In this document: one piece after another, positions 44,305-51,395 of the stretch
Layout: every line of letters begins with the position of its first letter
Position numbering within the stretch: the first letter of the stretch is position 1
IMG/VR virus record: IMGVR_UViG_3300017963_000311
Coordinates: 1-55,951 of that record
DNA: 55,951 nucleotides
DNA from: a virus
Strand: one strand, 5' to 3'
Notes under the pieces: model-generated
The model's input: only the letters and a program-made list of their open reading frames with translations
What the model was told of the DNA's origin: nothing
Databases searched by the model: none
Translations under genes and position numbers: made by a program

Positions 44305-44774
44305 CAGATGCTAATCAACTTCGGGCATCCAGGAACCATGGATAGTACCTGTTTGCTCGGTACTTTCGCTTTGGATACGCTATCTGCTCTCACCTCACCG
44401 AGCTCGATGAGGTGCTCCAATTCATCGACATTAACGACGTACGTTATTTTCTCTTCAGTACATCTTCTGAATGTCTTTCTATCTAGAACGCTTTTGAGGA
44501 TACTCGGGTCCCATTTATATGTCGGACCCTTCTTTATGACTCCAAATCTTCCTACGTGAAGCTTACTGGCGTCTGAATCTGATAGAGAACTCTTGAGAGC
44601 TGTCTCTACCTGCTTTAAAGCGTCGTTCCTTTCTTCGACTAGTCGCCTGAGAGTTGAAGCGAAATCATCGTTCTCTTCCAGGAACTCGTTTAGTTCGCTG
44701 TCGGCTTCATCAAATTTTTTAACAGCTCTCTCAGTCAGATTCGGACTATTCTTTATTCTTTCTCTCTTCCTCAT
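44304..44774 (-). CDS. Coiled-coil hypothetical protein
   Basis: This 156-residue protein has a coiled-coil-like N-terminal half (about 15-65, rich in E, L and R) and a C-terminal half with 'GPTYKWDPSILKSVLDRKTF' and strand-like segments. No family was recognised. It sits between the uracil-DNA glycosylase and the basic protein, with a four-base overlap at its start. A strong AAGGAGG precedes the ATG. Confidence 0.6.
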   Translation of the reverse strand: MRKRERIKNSPNLTERAVKKFDEADSELNEFLEENDDFASTLRRLVEERNDALKQVETALKSSLSDSDASKLHVGRFGVIKKGPTYKWDPSILKSVLDRKTFRRCTEEKITYVVNVDELEHLIELGEVRADSVSKAKVPSKQVLSMVPGCPKLISI

Positions 44775-45532
44775 TTAGGTAATCCTCCTTCTACTAAAAA
44801 CAAGTCACTTTCTTTAAACTTTCGTTTTGGGATTTCAGTTCCGTAGTACTTGTTTTTCAATCTATCTAGCAAGTAGGCTGTTCGTTGAAAAGCTACATAT
44901 TGCTTGTGCCACGGTCCGCCGTGGAAATGATCTCCGCTTCTAGCAAGGAATGCCGGATGATACATACACATCACTGGATATTTGATGTCCTTGACTCTCT
45001 TGTTGATCACACACTCATCTACGGTTCCTTGTATGTTGTGAATAGAACTCACAGCCTTCTTAGTAAGTTCTTTTATCGCCAACTTTCCCAATCCTATTAC
45101 CAAAAGTGGGTCGACGATATACAAGGCCTCCTCCCAAAGAGGCCTACACTCCCTTCGTTCTGCCGGGGTCGGGTCCCTGTTTTCTTCTCTTAATCTTCCT
45201 TTTTCGTTTTCGGTTTCTGAAAATGACCTACAAGAGACTAGGTTCGTGATGAAAGTATCTTCTCCCCGCTTTATATTGACTGAATCTAGATATTCGTTCA
45301 GTATATCCCCGCTTTCTCCTACGAATACTCTTCCTTTCTTGTCTTCCTCGACAGCAGGAGCGGTTCCCAATATGAAAATACTTGCATCTGGATTCCCTTC
45401 CCCCATCGCCATGTTTCCAGAAAATCCATTCGTTCTCTTGTTCTTGCTTTCTCTGAGTTTTCCGAGCTCGCACCTTGTACAGCCCTTCCATTCAGAGAAC
45501 AAGCCCGATAACTCCTCGTATTTATCTCTCAT
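44771..45532 (-). CDS. Family 4-type uracil-DNA glycosylase with altered motif
   Basis: This 253-residue protein has four iron-sulfur cysteines in family 4 order: C18-x-x-C21, C101 and C129. 'GRVFVGESGDIL' fits the family 'PFVGxSGxLL', 'FITNLVSCR' fits 'TNxVKCRP', and 'YHPAFL' (H192) is the late catalytic motif. Motif 1 reads 'GTAPAVEED' instead of the usual GEAPGxxED, so the normal glutamate and second glycine are changed. Family 4 enzymes remove uracil from DNA; the change could alter activity. A role in protecting or processing phage DNA is inferred. The ATG overlaps the helicase stop. Confidence 0.8.
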   Translation of the reverse strand: MRDKYEELSGLFSEWKGCTRCELGKLRESKNKRTNGFSGNMAMGEGNPDASIFILGTAPAVEEDKKGRVFVGESGDILNEYLDSVNIKRGEDTFITNLVSCRSFSETENEKGRLREENRDPTPAERRECRPLWEEALYIVDPLLVIGLGKLAIKELTKKAVSSIHNIQGTVDECVINKRVKDIKYPVMCMYHPAFLARSGDHFHGGPWHKQYVAFQRTAYLLDRLKNKYYGTEIPKRKFKESDLFLVEGGLPK

Positions 45533-47001
45533 CTCATCCCTGATATGTCCTTGAATTTATAAGGGCCTCCCTCATCGGCAGGCCATTTTCTCAATTGTCT
45601 ACGGAGCTGATTGCACATTTTGTGGAATTGGAAAATGAGAACATCGTCGTAAATTATAACCAATGGCTTTTTCATGCCTTCTTCGAATCTGTATCCTTGG
45701 ATTCTTCCCATACCCTGTTGAAGGGCGTTCTTTCCTCCATCTGGATGACTCGACCCAAATGGAGTCATCCAAACAAGTGTATCTAAGCTCTTTTCATCGA
45801 TAGCCTCTGTGACTAGTTGGTGGGTTCCAAATACAAGTCTCTTATCCCGAAGAGCGGCCCATCTTTGCTCCACGTCAGTAATATCACCAGTACATATACC
45901 TACATCCATGTTTTCAGCTAGGGCTATTTCGTACATGATGTTCAATTGCTTCTTGCTGTGACTGAGAGCTAGAATTTTTCTTCCTTTGCTCAATATCTTC
46001 TTCAGCTCTTCTAAGAGATATGCGTTTCTTCCGGCCATTCCCCCGACATAGGTTCTCATCTTTCCTATATTCACCTCGCCTCTTTTATCGATTATGTTTT
46101 CCTTGAAATCTTCAGGCGGTATAGGAAAGTGGATTTTTTTGAACGCTATCTCTGTGTCAACATCCTGCATCAAATTTTTATGGAATACAGGACCTATGTG
46201 GTTCTTATACACTACCTCTGTCCCGTCTTCCCTGTTTACTGTGGCCGTGAGTCCGTATCTTCTGCCCAGAAACATGGTCGCGGTGATACAAAAATGAGGA
46301 GCACTGAGATGATGAATCTCATCCCAAACAACGACCCCGAACCACCGTCTCATGTCCGGTGTTACAGCATCTGGATTGTTGGCCAAAGTCTGCAGAGTAG
46401 CTAAAGTAATAGGATGTCTCCAGTCCCATTTTGATGGATTGCCTTGTATTATCCCTATCTCTCCGTCAAATTTAAGGAATTCAGATATAAATCCATTCCA
46501 TTGATTCAGAATCGTCTTCTGGTTGACGACTATCAATGTATTCATTCCGAATTTGGCGATAGCATGAAGGGTAATACAAGATTTTCCTTTCCCACACGAG
46601 ATATTCAATATCCCATTTCTGTGGGATATGAACTCCTCATATGCTTTTCTTTGGTCATCTTTCTGCTGATTCAGGAAATCAAGAATCAGCGAACTCTCGA
46701 ATTTGACTTTCGGAAAATCCCTGTCATCTGGAATCAGATTTACGGTTTGGAAAGGCAGTCTGTTGATATCGATGAATTCTCTGGGAACCCCTATGTGGTG
46801 CGGAGACAATTCCCATAGTTTTAGGGTCTGCTGTCCATCCGGCCCAGGCACAACGAACTCTAAGGCAGACTTTATGGCCAAGGTATTCACTTTTCTGATA
46901 GGCAACCACAGAAGAGTTCCTAGATACGCCTTATCAGGTTCCCTTATATAGAATCTGTATTGACCGAGCATATGGTCTATTACTAGTTTTTCCTTCGCCA
47001 T
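45529..47001 (-). CDS. SF2 DNA/RNA helicase (XPB/RAD25-like)
   Basis: ATG 47001 was chosen because AGGA precedes it; the upstream ATG 47043 has no SD. The 490-residue product has motif I 'SCGKGKSCI' (137-141), motif II 'VVWDEIHH' (DEIH, 227-230), motif III 'LTATVNRED' and motif VI 'QGMGRIQGYR'. This set is that of SF2 translocases of the XPB/UvsW type, which remodel forks and branched DNA. It is the second gene of the leftward block, so it is made early with the replication proteins. A short hairpin lies in its leader. Confidence 0.85.
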   Translation of the reverse strand: MAKEKLVIDHMLGQYRFYIREPDKAYLGTLLWLPIRKVNTLAIKSALEFVVPGPDGQQTLKLWELSPHHIGVPREFIDINRLPFQTVNLIPDDRDFPKVKFESSLILDFLNQQKDDQRKAYEEFISHRNGILNISCGKGKSCITLHAIAKFGMNTLIVVNQKTILNQWNGFISEFLKFDGEIGIIQGNPSKWDWRHPITLATLQTLANNPDAVTPDMRRWFGVVVWDEIHHLSAPHFCITATMFLGRRYGLTATVNREDGTEVVYKNHIGPVFHKNLMQDVDTEIAFKKIHFPIPPEDFKENIIDKRGEVNIGKMRTYVGGMAGRNAYLLEELKKILSKGRKILALSHSKKQLNIMYEIALAENMDVGICTGDITDVEQRWAALRDKRLVFGTHQLVTEAIDEKSLDTLVWMTPFGSSHPDGGKNALQQGMGRIQGYRFEEGMKKPLVIIYDDVLIFQFHKMCNQLRRQLRKWPADEGGPYKFKDISGMR

Positions 47002-47023
47002 TATTCCTGTTCCATTAGTTGAT

Positions 47024-47044
47024 GATGGGCCAAGGAGGCCCATC
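47024..47044 (-). promoter_or_regulatory. Hairpin in the helicase leader
   Basis: GATGGGCC and GGCCCATC form an 8-bp stem around a five-base loop, 23 bases before the chosen helicase start. In the leftward RNA the loop reads TCCTT, complementary to an SD. There is no T tract, so it is not a terminator. Confidence 0.35.
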
Positions 47045-47052
47045 TAAAAACA

Positions 47053-47424
47053 CTAGAATCTAAATCTGCAGAAGAATCTATACATCTCGTACGCCATCCC
47101 TCTGCAGGCTCCTGTTAGCGAATCTTTACAAAATCTTTCAAAAGCTGATTCTCCTTCTCTTATTACTCCTGTTGGAGTTTCACCGACAGGCTCGACATAT
47201 CTACTCTCCTTTACCGGAATCCCAAGTGGGCTCCCAAGCGAACTTCCAATTGATCTTCCAATTGAACTCCTCATCGGTCTTTGATTTTCGATTTCATCAC
47301 TGCACTGGTCCGCATATTCGCAGTCCAGACATTCCCCACTTTCAGAGTTGTGCTGTGACTGTCGACCGAAGCATGATGGAACTCGCGATTCCCGCTGCTT
47401 CCACCTATCTCCGTATCTTCCCAT
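47053..47424 (-). CDS. First gene of the leftward block, hypothetical
   Basis: This 123-residue protein has cysteine pairs near the start ('CLDCEYADQC'), a serine/glycine-rich middle of short repeats ('SSIGRSIGSSLGSPLG') and a cysteine-containing helical end. It is not recognised. AAAGGAG precedes ATG 47424, and the likely promoter at 47461-47471 lies 37 bases upstream, so it is the first product of the replication transcript. Early position, small size and low complexity fit a host-takeover or regulatory protein, but this is inference only. Confidence 0.6.
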   Translation of the reverse strand: MGRYGDRWKQRESRVPSCFGRQSQHNSESGECLDCEYADQCSDEIENQRPMRSSIGRSIGSSLGSPLGIPVKESRYVEPVGETPTGVIREGESAFERFCKDSLTGACRGMAYEMYRFFCRFRF

Positions 47425-47460
47425 TTACTCTCCTTTCATATTAGGTTGATATTCATGTTA

Positions 47461-47471
47461 CTTATACCGAA
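47461..47471 (-). promoter_or_regulatory. Leftward promoter of the replication block
   Basis: Reading leftward, TTCGGTATAAG looks like an extended -10 element (TATAAG); no good -35 is seen. Transcription would start near 47454, about 30 bases before ATG 47424. The same 11 bases occur leftward at 53988-53998, also before a leftward gene. Confidence 0.6.
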
Positions 47472-47492
47472 GGACCGATATCTTTTGCTTTG

Positions 47493-47522
47493 TTGACCGT
47501 ATACTTAGGCGTAGCTTAAGAT
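47493..47522 (+). promoter_or_regulatory. Rightward promoter of the head block
   Basis: TTGACC, 18 bases, TAAGAT is a sigma70-like promoter. Transcription would start near 47529, 20 bases before ATG 47550 with GGAG at 47539. It forms a divergent pair with the leftward promoter at 47461. Confidence 0.65.
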
Positions 47523-47549
47523 AAACTAAGATGATTTCGGAGCGAAGAA

Positions 47550-49022
47550 ATGAATTTGGATTTTTATGATGACGAAAACGGGACTATTCTGAAGTCTAAA
47601 ATAGCATCTTTGGAAAAGATTCCCGAGTTCATAAAATCAGCAGAAAAATTGGATAAGGAATCCCTGAATAAATTGCCGGATGATGTATTCGCCTTAGTGG
47701 CTAGAAACGGCAATACGACATTCAGAAAATATGCCTGTGTGGATAGAGGAAATACGGCCCTATCAGTTCTCTATTTCATGGAGAATAGGGACAGATTACC
47801 TCTTGAAGCGCAGAAAACTGCGGCCGCGAATCTACTAACTGCGTGCAGTTGGTATGATATACAGCCTCCCTTAGAGCTCCAAAAATTGGCGTTCGTAGGG
47901 AAAATGATTGGAGCGGCGACTCTTCTTGGAGGAATTCCAGAAGCAAGTAAGAAGTTCAAGATGCAGAAGCAGATGCTTAATGCTGGTGTTCCTGGAAGAG
48001 AGGTAATGAAAGCCAGTGAAGTTAGTGGTACCGATGCCATGCCTTACAGCAGAGAAGTATCAAAGAAAGCTGGAGCCAGGTGGAAGGCTTTTAAAGAAGG
48101 ATTCGATATCGCAAGAGAGGCTAGAGGAGCTATCAAGGGTTTAGGAAAGACAACAAAAGAATTCGGACAGGAATCTTTGAAGGGAGAACCGCTGGCAGCC
48201 TTAGGACATAGAATCGGATATCTGGCCCCGAAAGCAGCAAAAGCTGTTGCAGGTACGGCTGCACTCGGAACCGCTTACAAAGTCGGTAAGAAGAAGGGTG
48301 AGTCCTCAAAAACAGCCAGCATGAATCCGCATATCGACATAACTGGATTAGAACCAGCTCCAAAATTTGTCAAAGAAAGCGGTTCAATTTACTGCCTCAC
48401 CAGAAACGGGAAACCTTCGTATCCGATTAATACGAAGGAGCAGGTGAAGAAAGCCAATGCCTACTTTATGGAATATAAGGACGACTTCACTCCATTCGAG
48501 AGACACCAGTATTGCGTAAAACTAGCTTCTAGAGCTAAGTCTCTGGATGTCCCCGTGGATAAGTTGGTTGAAAAATACGGTTCCAAATCCTACGCAACTG
48601 ATGCTGGAATCGCTATCTACTCCAGACAGAGATTATTTCGAGAAGGAACGTCAGAACGTTCTCTACTGGAAGAGATGAGAGATAAATACGCTTCGGTAAA
48701 TCCAGAGGTAATGGCCACTGCTCTAGAAAAATTTGACAGAGAGAATAATTTAGATTTGATGTGGGGTAGAGATATCGAAGATCCGTATCTCAGTTTGTTC
48801 GGAATGACGAAGGAAGCAGAGTACAGTTTCGTGGACAGAAACAGGATTGTGTCAGCTAGCAGGCTACAGAGATGTGCAAAAGAACAGAGAGATGGTTTAA
48901 TTGATTTGTTCGGGGAAGATTTCGCAAATGAGTTTGCGGAAGACCCTGTTGGAATTTTTGAGTCAATGCCTTTAGATAAGAAGCGGATAATCATGAATTT
49001 GGCCGCTTCTGTCGAACAGTAG
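47550..49022 (+). CDS. Head-region protein with a duplicated domain
   Basis: This is a 490-residue protein. Two stretches follow the same plan. Copy 1 (about 46-110) reads 'FALVARNGNTTFRKYACVD', 'SVLYFMENRDRLPLEAQKTA' and a helix with 'ACSWYDI'. Copy 2 (about 272-335) reads 'IYCLTRNGKPSYPINT', 'ANAYFMEYKDDFTPFERHQY' and a helix with 'RAKSLDV'. Between them lies a basic, Gly/Ala-rich part beginning 'LQKLAFVGKMIGAATLLGG'. This arrangement resembles internal head proteins of large phages, and it opens the head operon that ends with the portal. Function is unproven. GGAG precedes the ATG. Confidence 0.6.
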   Translation: MNLDFYDDENGTILKSKIASLEKIPEFIKSAEKLDKESLNKLPDDVFALVARNGNTTFRKYACVDRGNTALSVLYFMENRDRLPLEAQKTAAANLLTACSWYDIQPPLELQKLAFVGKMIGAATLLGGIPEASKKFKMQKQMLNAGVPGREVMKASEVSGTDAMPYSREVSKKAGARWKAFKEGFDIAREARGAIKGLGKTTKEFGQESLKGEPLAALGHRIGYLAPKAAKAVAGTAALGTAYKVGKKKGESSKTASMNPHIDITGLEPAPKFVKESGSIYCLTRNGKPSYPINTKEQVKKANAYFMEYKDDFTPFERHQYCVKLASRAKSLDVPVDKLVEKYGSKSYATDAGIAIYSRQRLFREGTSERSLLEEMRDKYASVNPEVMATALEKFDRENNLDLMWGRDIEDPYLSLFGMTKEAEYSFVDRNRIVSASRLQRCAKEQRDGLIDLFGEDFANEFAEDPVGIFESMPLDKKRIIMNLAASVEQ

Positions 49023-49030
49023 GAGAAACA

Positions 49031-49780
49031 ATGGCAAAAGAGAGTAAAGCGTTTGGTTCGCAGAGGGCCAAGAAGGCACACCTCCTTCGAGGAAGTGGCG
49101 GGCTTCAAGCGGAAATATCGGACCTGAGATCAGATGTCGAAGAAGGATTCCAGAACTTCGAAGAGAGGGCCGGATTTCCAGAGCTTGATTATCATGATCT
49201 GTCCGATGGGGCCGTGGCCGCAGCCGGCGGGGACATAACATTAGTCGGAAGAAATCTTCTCCAAGACCAGACTTTCGATAGTGTGAATGTCGTTGAAGGT
49301 GCGGCAGACCTCCTGATTGAAGCCTTGAAACCTGGAGATAGCGAGATTCGGGTAATTTTCGAAACCGGTGCAGGAGCGCTGGCGGTTGACCTTACCGACG
49401 GTCTTCTAACCATCACGCTCCCGGTTGCAGGGACGGACACTGTAGCAAATATCGCGACCGCGATTAATGCCGATGCCGCAAACTGTAACGGTATTCTTCG
49501 TGCCAACGAAGACGGAGCAGGTTCCTTGACCCAAGCCGGTGTTGGGGCGGCCGAAATCCCCCTTACCGGCGGTGTGGGTTCGTATGCGGATAACAAGGTT
49601 ATGGTGGGAGGAAAAGAGGCGCTTCCGCAGAATGAGACCGGCGCAACCAGTACCGCAAAGTGGACCGATACATCAGTAAAGGTGACCACTCAGGCGGTAG
49701 GGGCAGCTGGGGATCATGCTCAAATCACCATCGCCTCAGATGGAACTCGGACCGATGCTTTAACAGCAGTGCTGACGTAA
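49031..49780 (+). CDS. Possible head decoration protein
   Basis: This is a 249-residue protein. After a basic, helical first 50 residues it is beta-rich and Ala/Gly-rich, with an IN-like module ('LTITLPVAGTDTVANIATAI', about residues 124-145, then 'AEIPLTGGVGSY'). Base composition is visibly richer in G and C than in its neighbours. Strand content and place between the first head gene and the portal suggest a capsid decoration or virion surface protein; nothing proves it. AGGAG precedes the start. Confidence 0.5.
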   Translation: MAKESKAFGSQRAKKAHLLRGSGGLQAEISDLRSDVEEGFQNFEERAGFPELDYHDLSDGAVAAAGGDITLVGRNLLQDQTFDSVNVVEGAADLLIEALKPGDSEIRVIFETGAGALAVDLTDGLLTITLPVAGTDTVANIATAINADAANCNGILRANEDGAGSLTQAGVGAAEIPLTGGVGSYADNKVMVGGKEALPQNETGATSTAKWTDTSVKVTTQAVGAAGDHAQITIASDGTRTDALTAVLT

Positions 49781-49787
49781 ATTTTTC

Positions 49788-50594
49788 ATGGCTACTGATT
49801 ATAAATCAGCTCTTCGGGACCTTCTTGAAAGTAGTGGAGGAGAATATGGGATAGCAGATTCGAGTGACGAAACTGCTGACCATATCGAGACTACTGAAGA
49901 AGGCCCGAAGAGCAAGCCTGAAATAGAGGCTAAAAAAACCAAACCATTCTCCAAAAAGAACATGTTCGTTCATCACGATACCCATCCTATCCTCTTGGAC
50001 ATGATTCTCTTGGAAAAATATGAATTATCTTGGTTTGACTGGGAGCCAGAGACCGTATGGAGGTCTATCATGAAAGACTTCCAGACTTCTTCTATAAGCG
50101 ATCATGTAAAGAGCAAAATTCAGGCTGTAAGGACTACACATATTACTGATTTGTCTTTCACGAGATGGGAAACATTCTCTGTCATAACTCAGGCTCTGAA
50201 CAATAATATTCCTGATTTCGAGGTCATGCGCAGACCGACAATATCACAACTATTCACCGCCGTGGATATGATGGAGTCCATCAGAAACGATGTTCCATTT
50301 TCCGAAGAAGTAGGTCTTTGGTGTGCCGCTGCTATGATAGACGCGGGAGTCATTTGTGCTCCACAACCACTAGCTTTCTGCCAGGAGTATATCCTGGAAA
50401 TTCAGAAAAATAGGGGGAATCCAGTCAATCCAGATCCAGTCAAAGAAAAGTATCGCTACTATCTGTCTACTCCCAAGGAAGAAGTGAGATTGGAAGAAAC
50501 TGATGTGGATATTCAGACAGCAAAACTTATTATAGCTAGAGATTATATGACTCTTAGGAGACAGCAGCTTAGCGAACAATTAAAAATCCTATAG
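49788..50594 (+). CDS. Portal-proximal head/neck protein of unknown function
   Basis: This is a 268-residue protein. After a disordered, charged N-terminus (1-60) comes a helical domain containing 'HPILLDMILLEKYELSWFDW', 'KIQAVRTTHITDLSFTRWE', 'FEVMRRPTISQLFTAVDMM' and 'APQPLAFCQEYI'. I recall similar proteins next to portal genes in other large tailed phages, with no assigned role. The SD is weak and the start lies seven bases after the previous stop. A head or neck structural role is inferred from context. Confidence 0.55.
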   Translation: MATDYKSALRDLLESSGGEYGIADSSDETADHIETTEEGPKSKPEIEAKKTKPFSKKNMFVHHDTHPILLDMILLEKYELSWFDWEPETVWRSIMKDFQTSSISDHVKSKIQAVRTTHITDLSFTRWETFSVITQALNNNIPDFEVMRRPTISQLFTAVDMMESIRNDVPFSEEVGLWCAAAMIDAGVICAPQPLAFCQEYILEIQKNRGNPVNPDPVKEKYRYYLSTPKEEVRLEETDVDIQTAKLIIARDYMTLRRQQLSEQLKIL

Positions 50595-50602
50595 GAGCTT
50601 TC

Positions 50603-51394
50603 ATGGATGCGCTTGTTTATATTTCCTGCTCTGAGGAATTAGAGAAAACGGCTGGTCCTATTCTAAATAGGATATGGAAATCTGGATTAGGTAGGGCAGG
50701 AGTCGGAGCTCTTGGAGGAGCAGCTGCGGGGGCGCTAGCATCCCCAGAAGATAGATTAAAGGGGGCTGTTAGAGGTGGAGCTCTGGGAGCAGGACTCGGG
50801 TATGCATCTCCGCTCCTAACGGCCGCAGGCAGGAAGGGATTTGGAGAAAGAGTGAAAGATATATATCAGGCCCAAGTTCACGGTCTAACAGGTCGTGGAA
50901 GCATGCCGAAACGTGGATTAAAAGGCAAAGACTTGGAAAGGCTTGAGAGACTGGAAAATGCTGGTCTCACTAATATCCCTGGGGTTATGAAAGCCATTCG
51001 AAAGAATCCGAAACAGACGATTAAAGCTCTATATGATGATATGGGGACTTTGGGGAAGGGTATGATGGCTCTGGATTTGGCATCGCAGGCGCACAACGTA
51101 GCAACAAATCCAGAGGCTAGGACAGGAGAGAGTGTTGGCGGGGCACTAGGAAGTACGGTTGGGTATGCGTTGGGAGGAGCTCTTCCGTTCTCATCCAGCT
51201 CATTGCTAGGTGCAGCAGGAGGGACTGCCGGAAAGTTGGTAGGGAGGGGGATAGGAAAATTAGTCGGCAGCAAAGAGAGCAAAGATTTATCCCTTAAACC
51301 GATCCAGAAATTTGAATCAGTTAGGCGGCTCGGGGAAAATGCATTACCGGTTAGTCGAGTATCGGCTCCATATCTAAGAATGAGCGGAGAATGA
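50603..51394 (+). CDS. Glycine-zipper-rich protein with ELEKTA tag
   Basis: This is a 263-residue protein. A short N-terminus carries 'CSEELEKTAGPILNRIW', close to the FFDELxKIA tags of the 28141 and 29505 products. It is followed by glycine-zipper stretches ('GALGGAAAGALASPEDRLKG', 'GGALGAGLGYASPLL') and again near 190-225. Glycine-zipper helices often insert into membranes, and internal virion proteins that are ejected with DNA have such segments. It directly precedes the portal gene. AGGAG precedes the ATG. Confidence 0.55.
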   Translation: MDALVYISCSEELEKTAGPILNRIWKSGLGRAGVGALGGAAAGALASPEDRLKGAVRGGALGAGLGYASPLLTAAGRKGFGERVKDIYQAQVHGLTGRGSMPKRGLKGKDLERLERLENAGLTNIPGVMKAIRKNPKQTIKALYDDMGTLGKGMMALDLASQAHNVATNPEARTGESVGGALGSTVGYALGGALPFSSSSLLGAAGGTAGKLVGRGIGKLVGSKESKDLSLKPIQKFESVRRLGENALPVSRVSAPYLRMSGE

Positions 51395-51395
51395 G

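Noticed and set aside
47002-47043. 14-codon N-terminal extension of the SF2 helicase
   Set aside because: No SD before ATG 47043, and it runs through a hairpin; ATG 47001 has AGGA.
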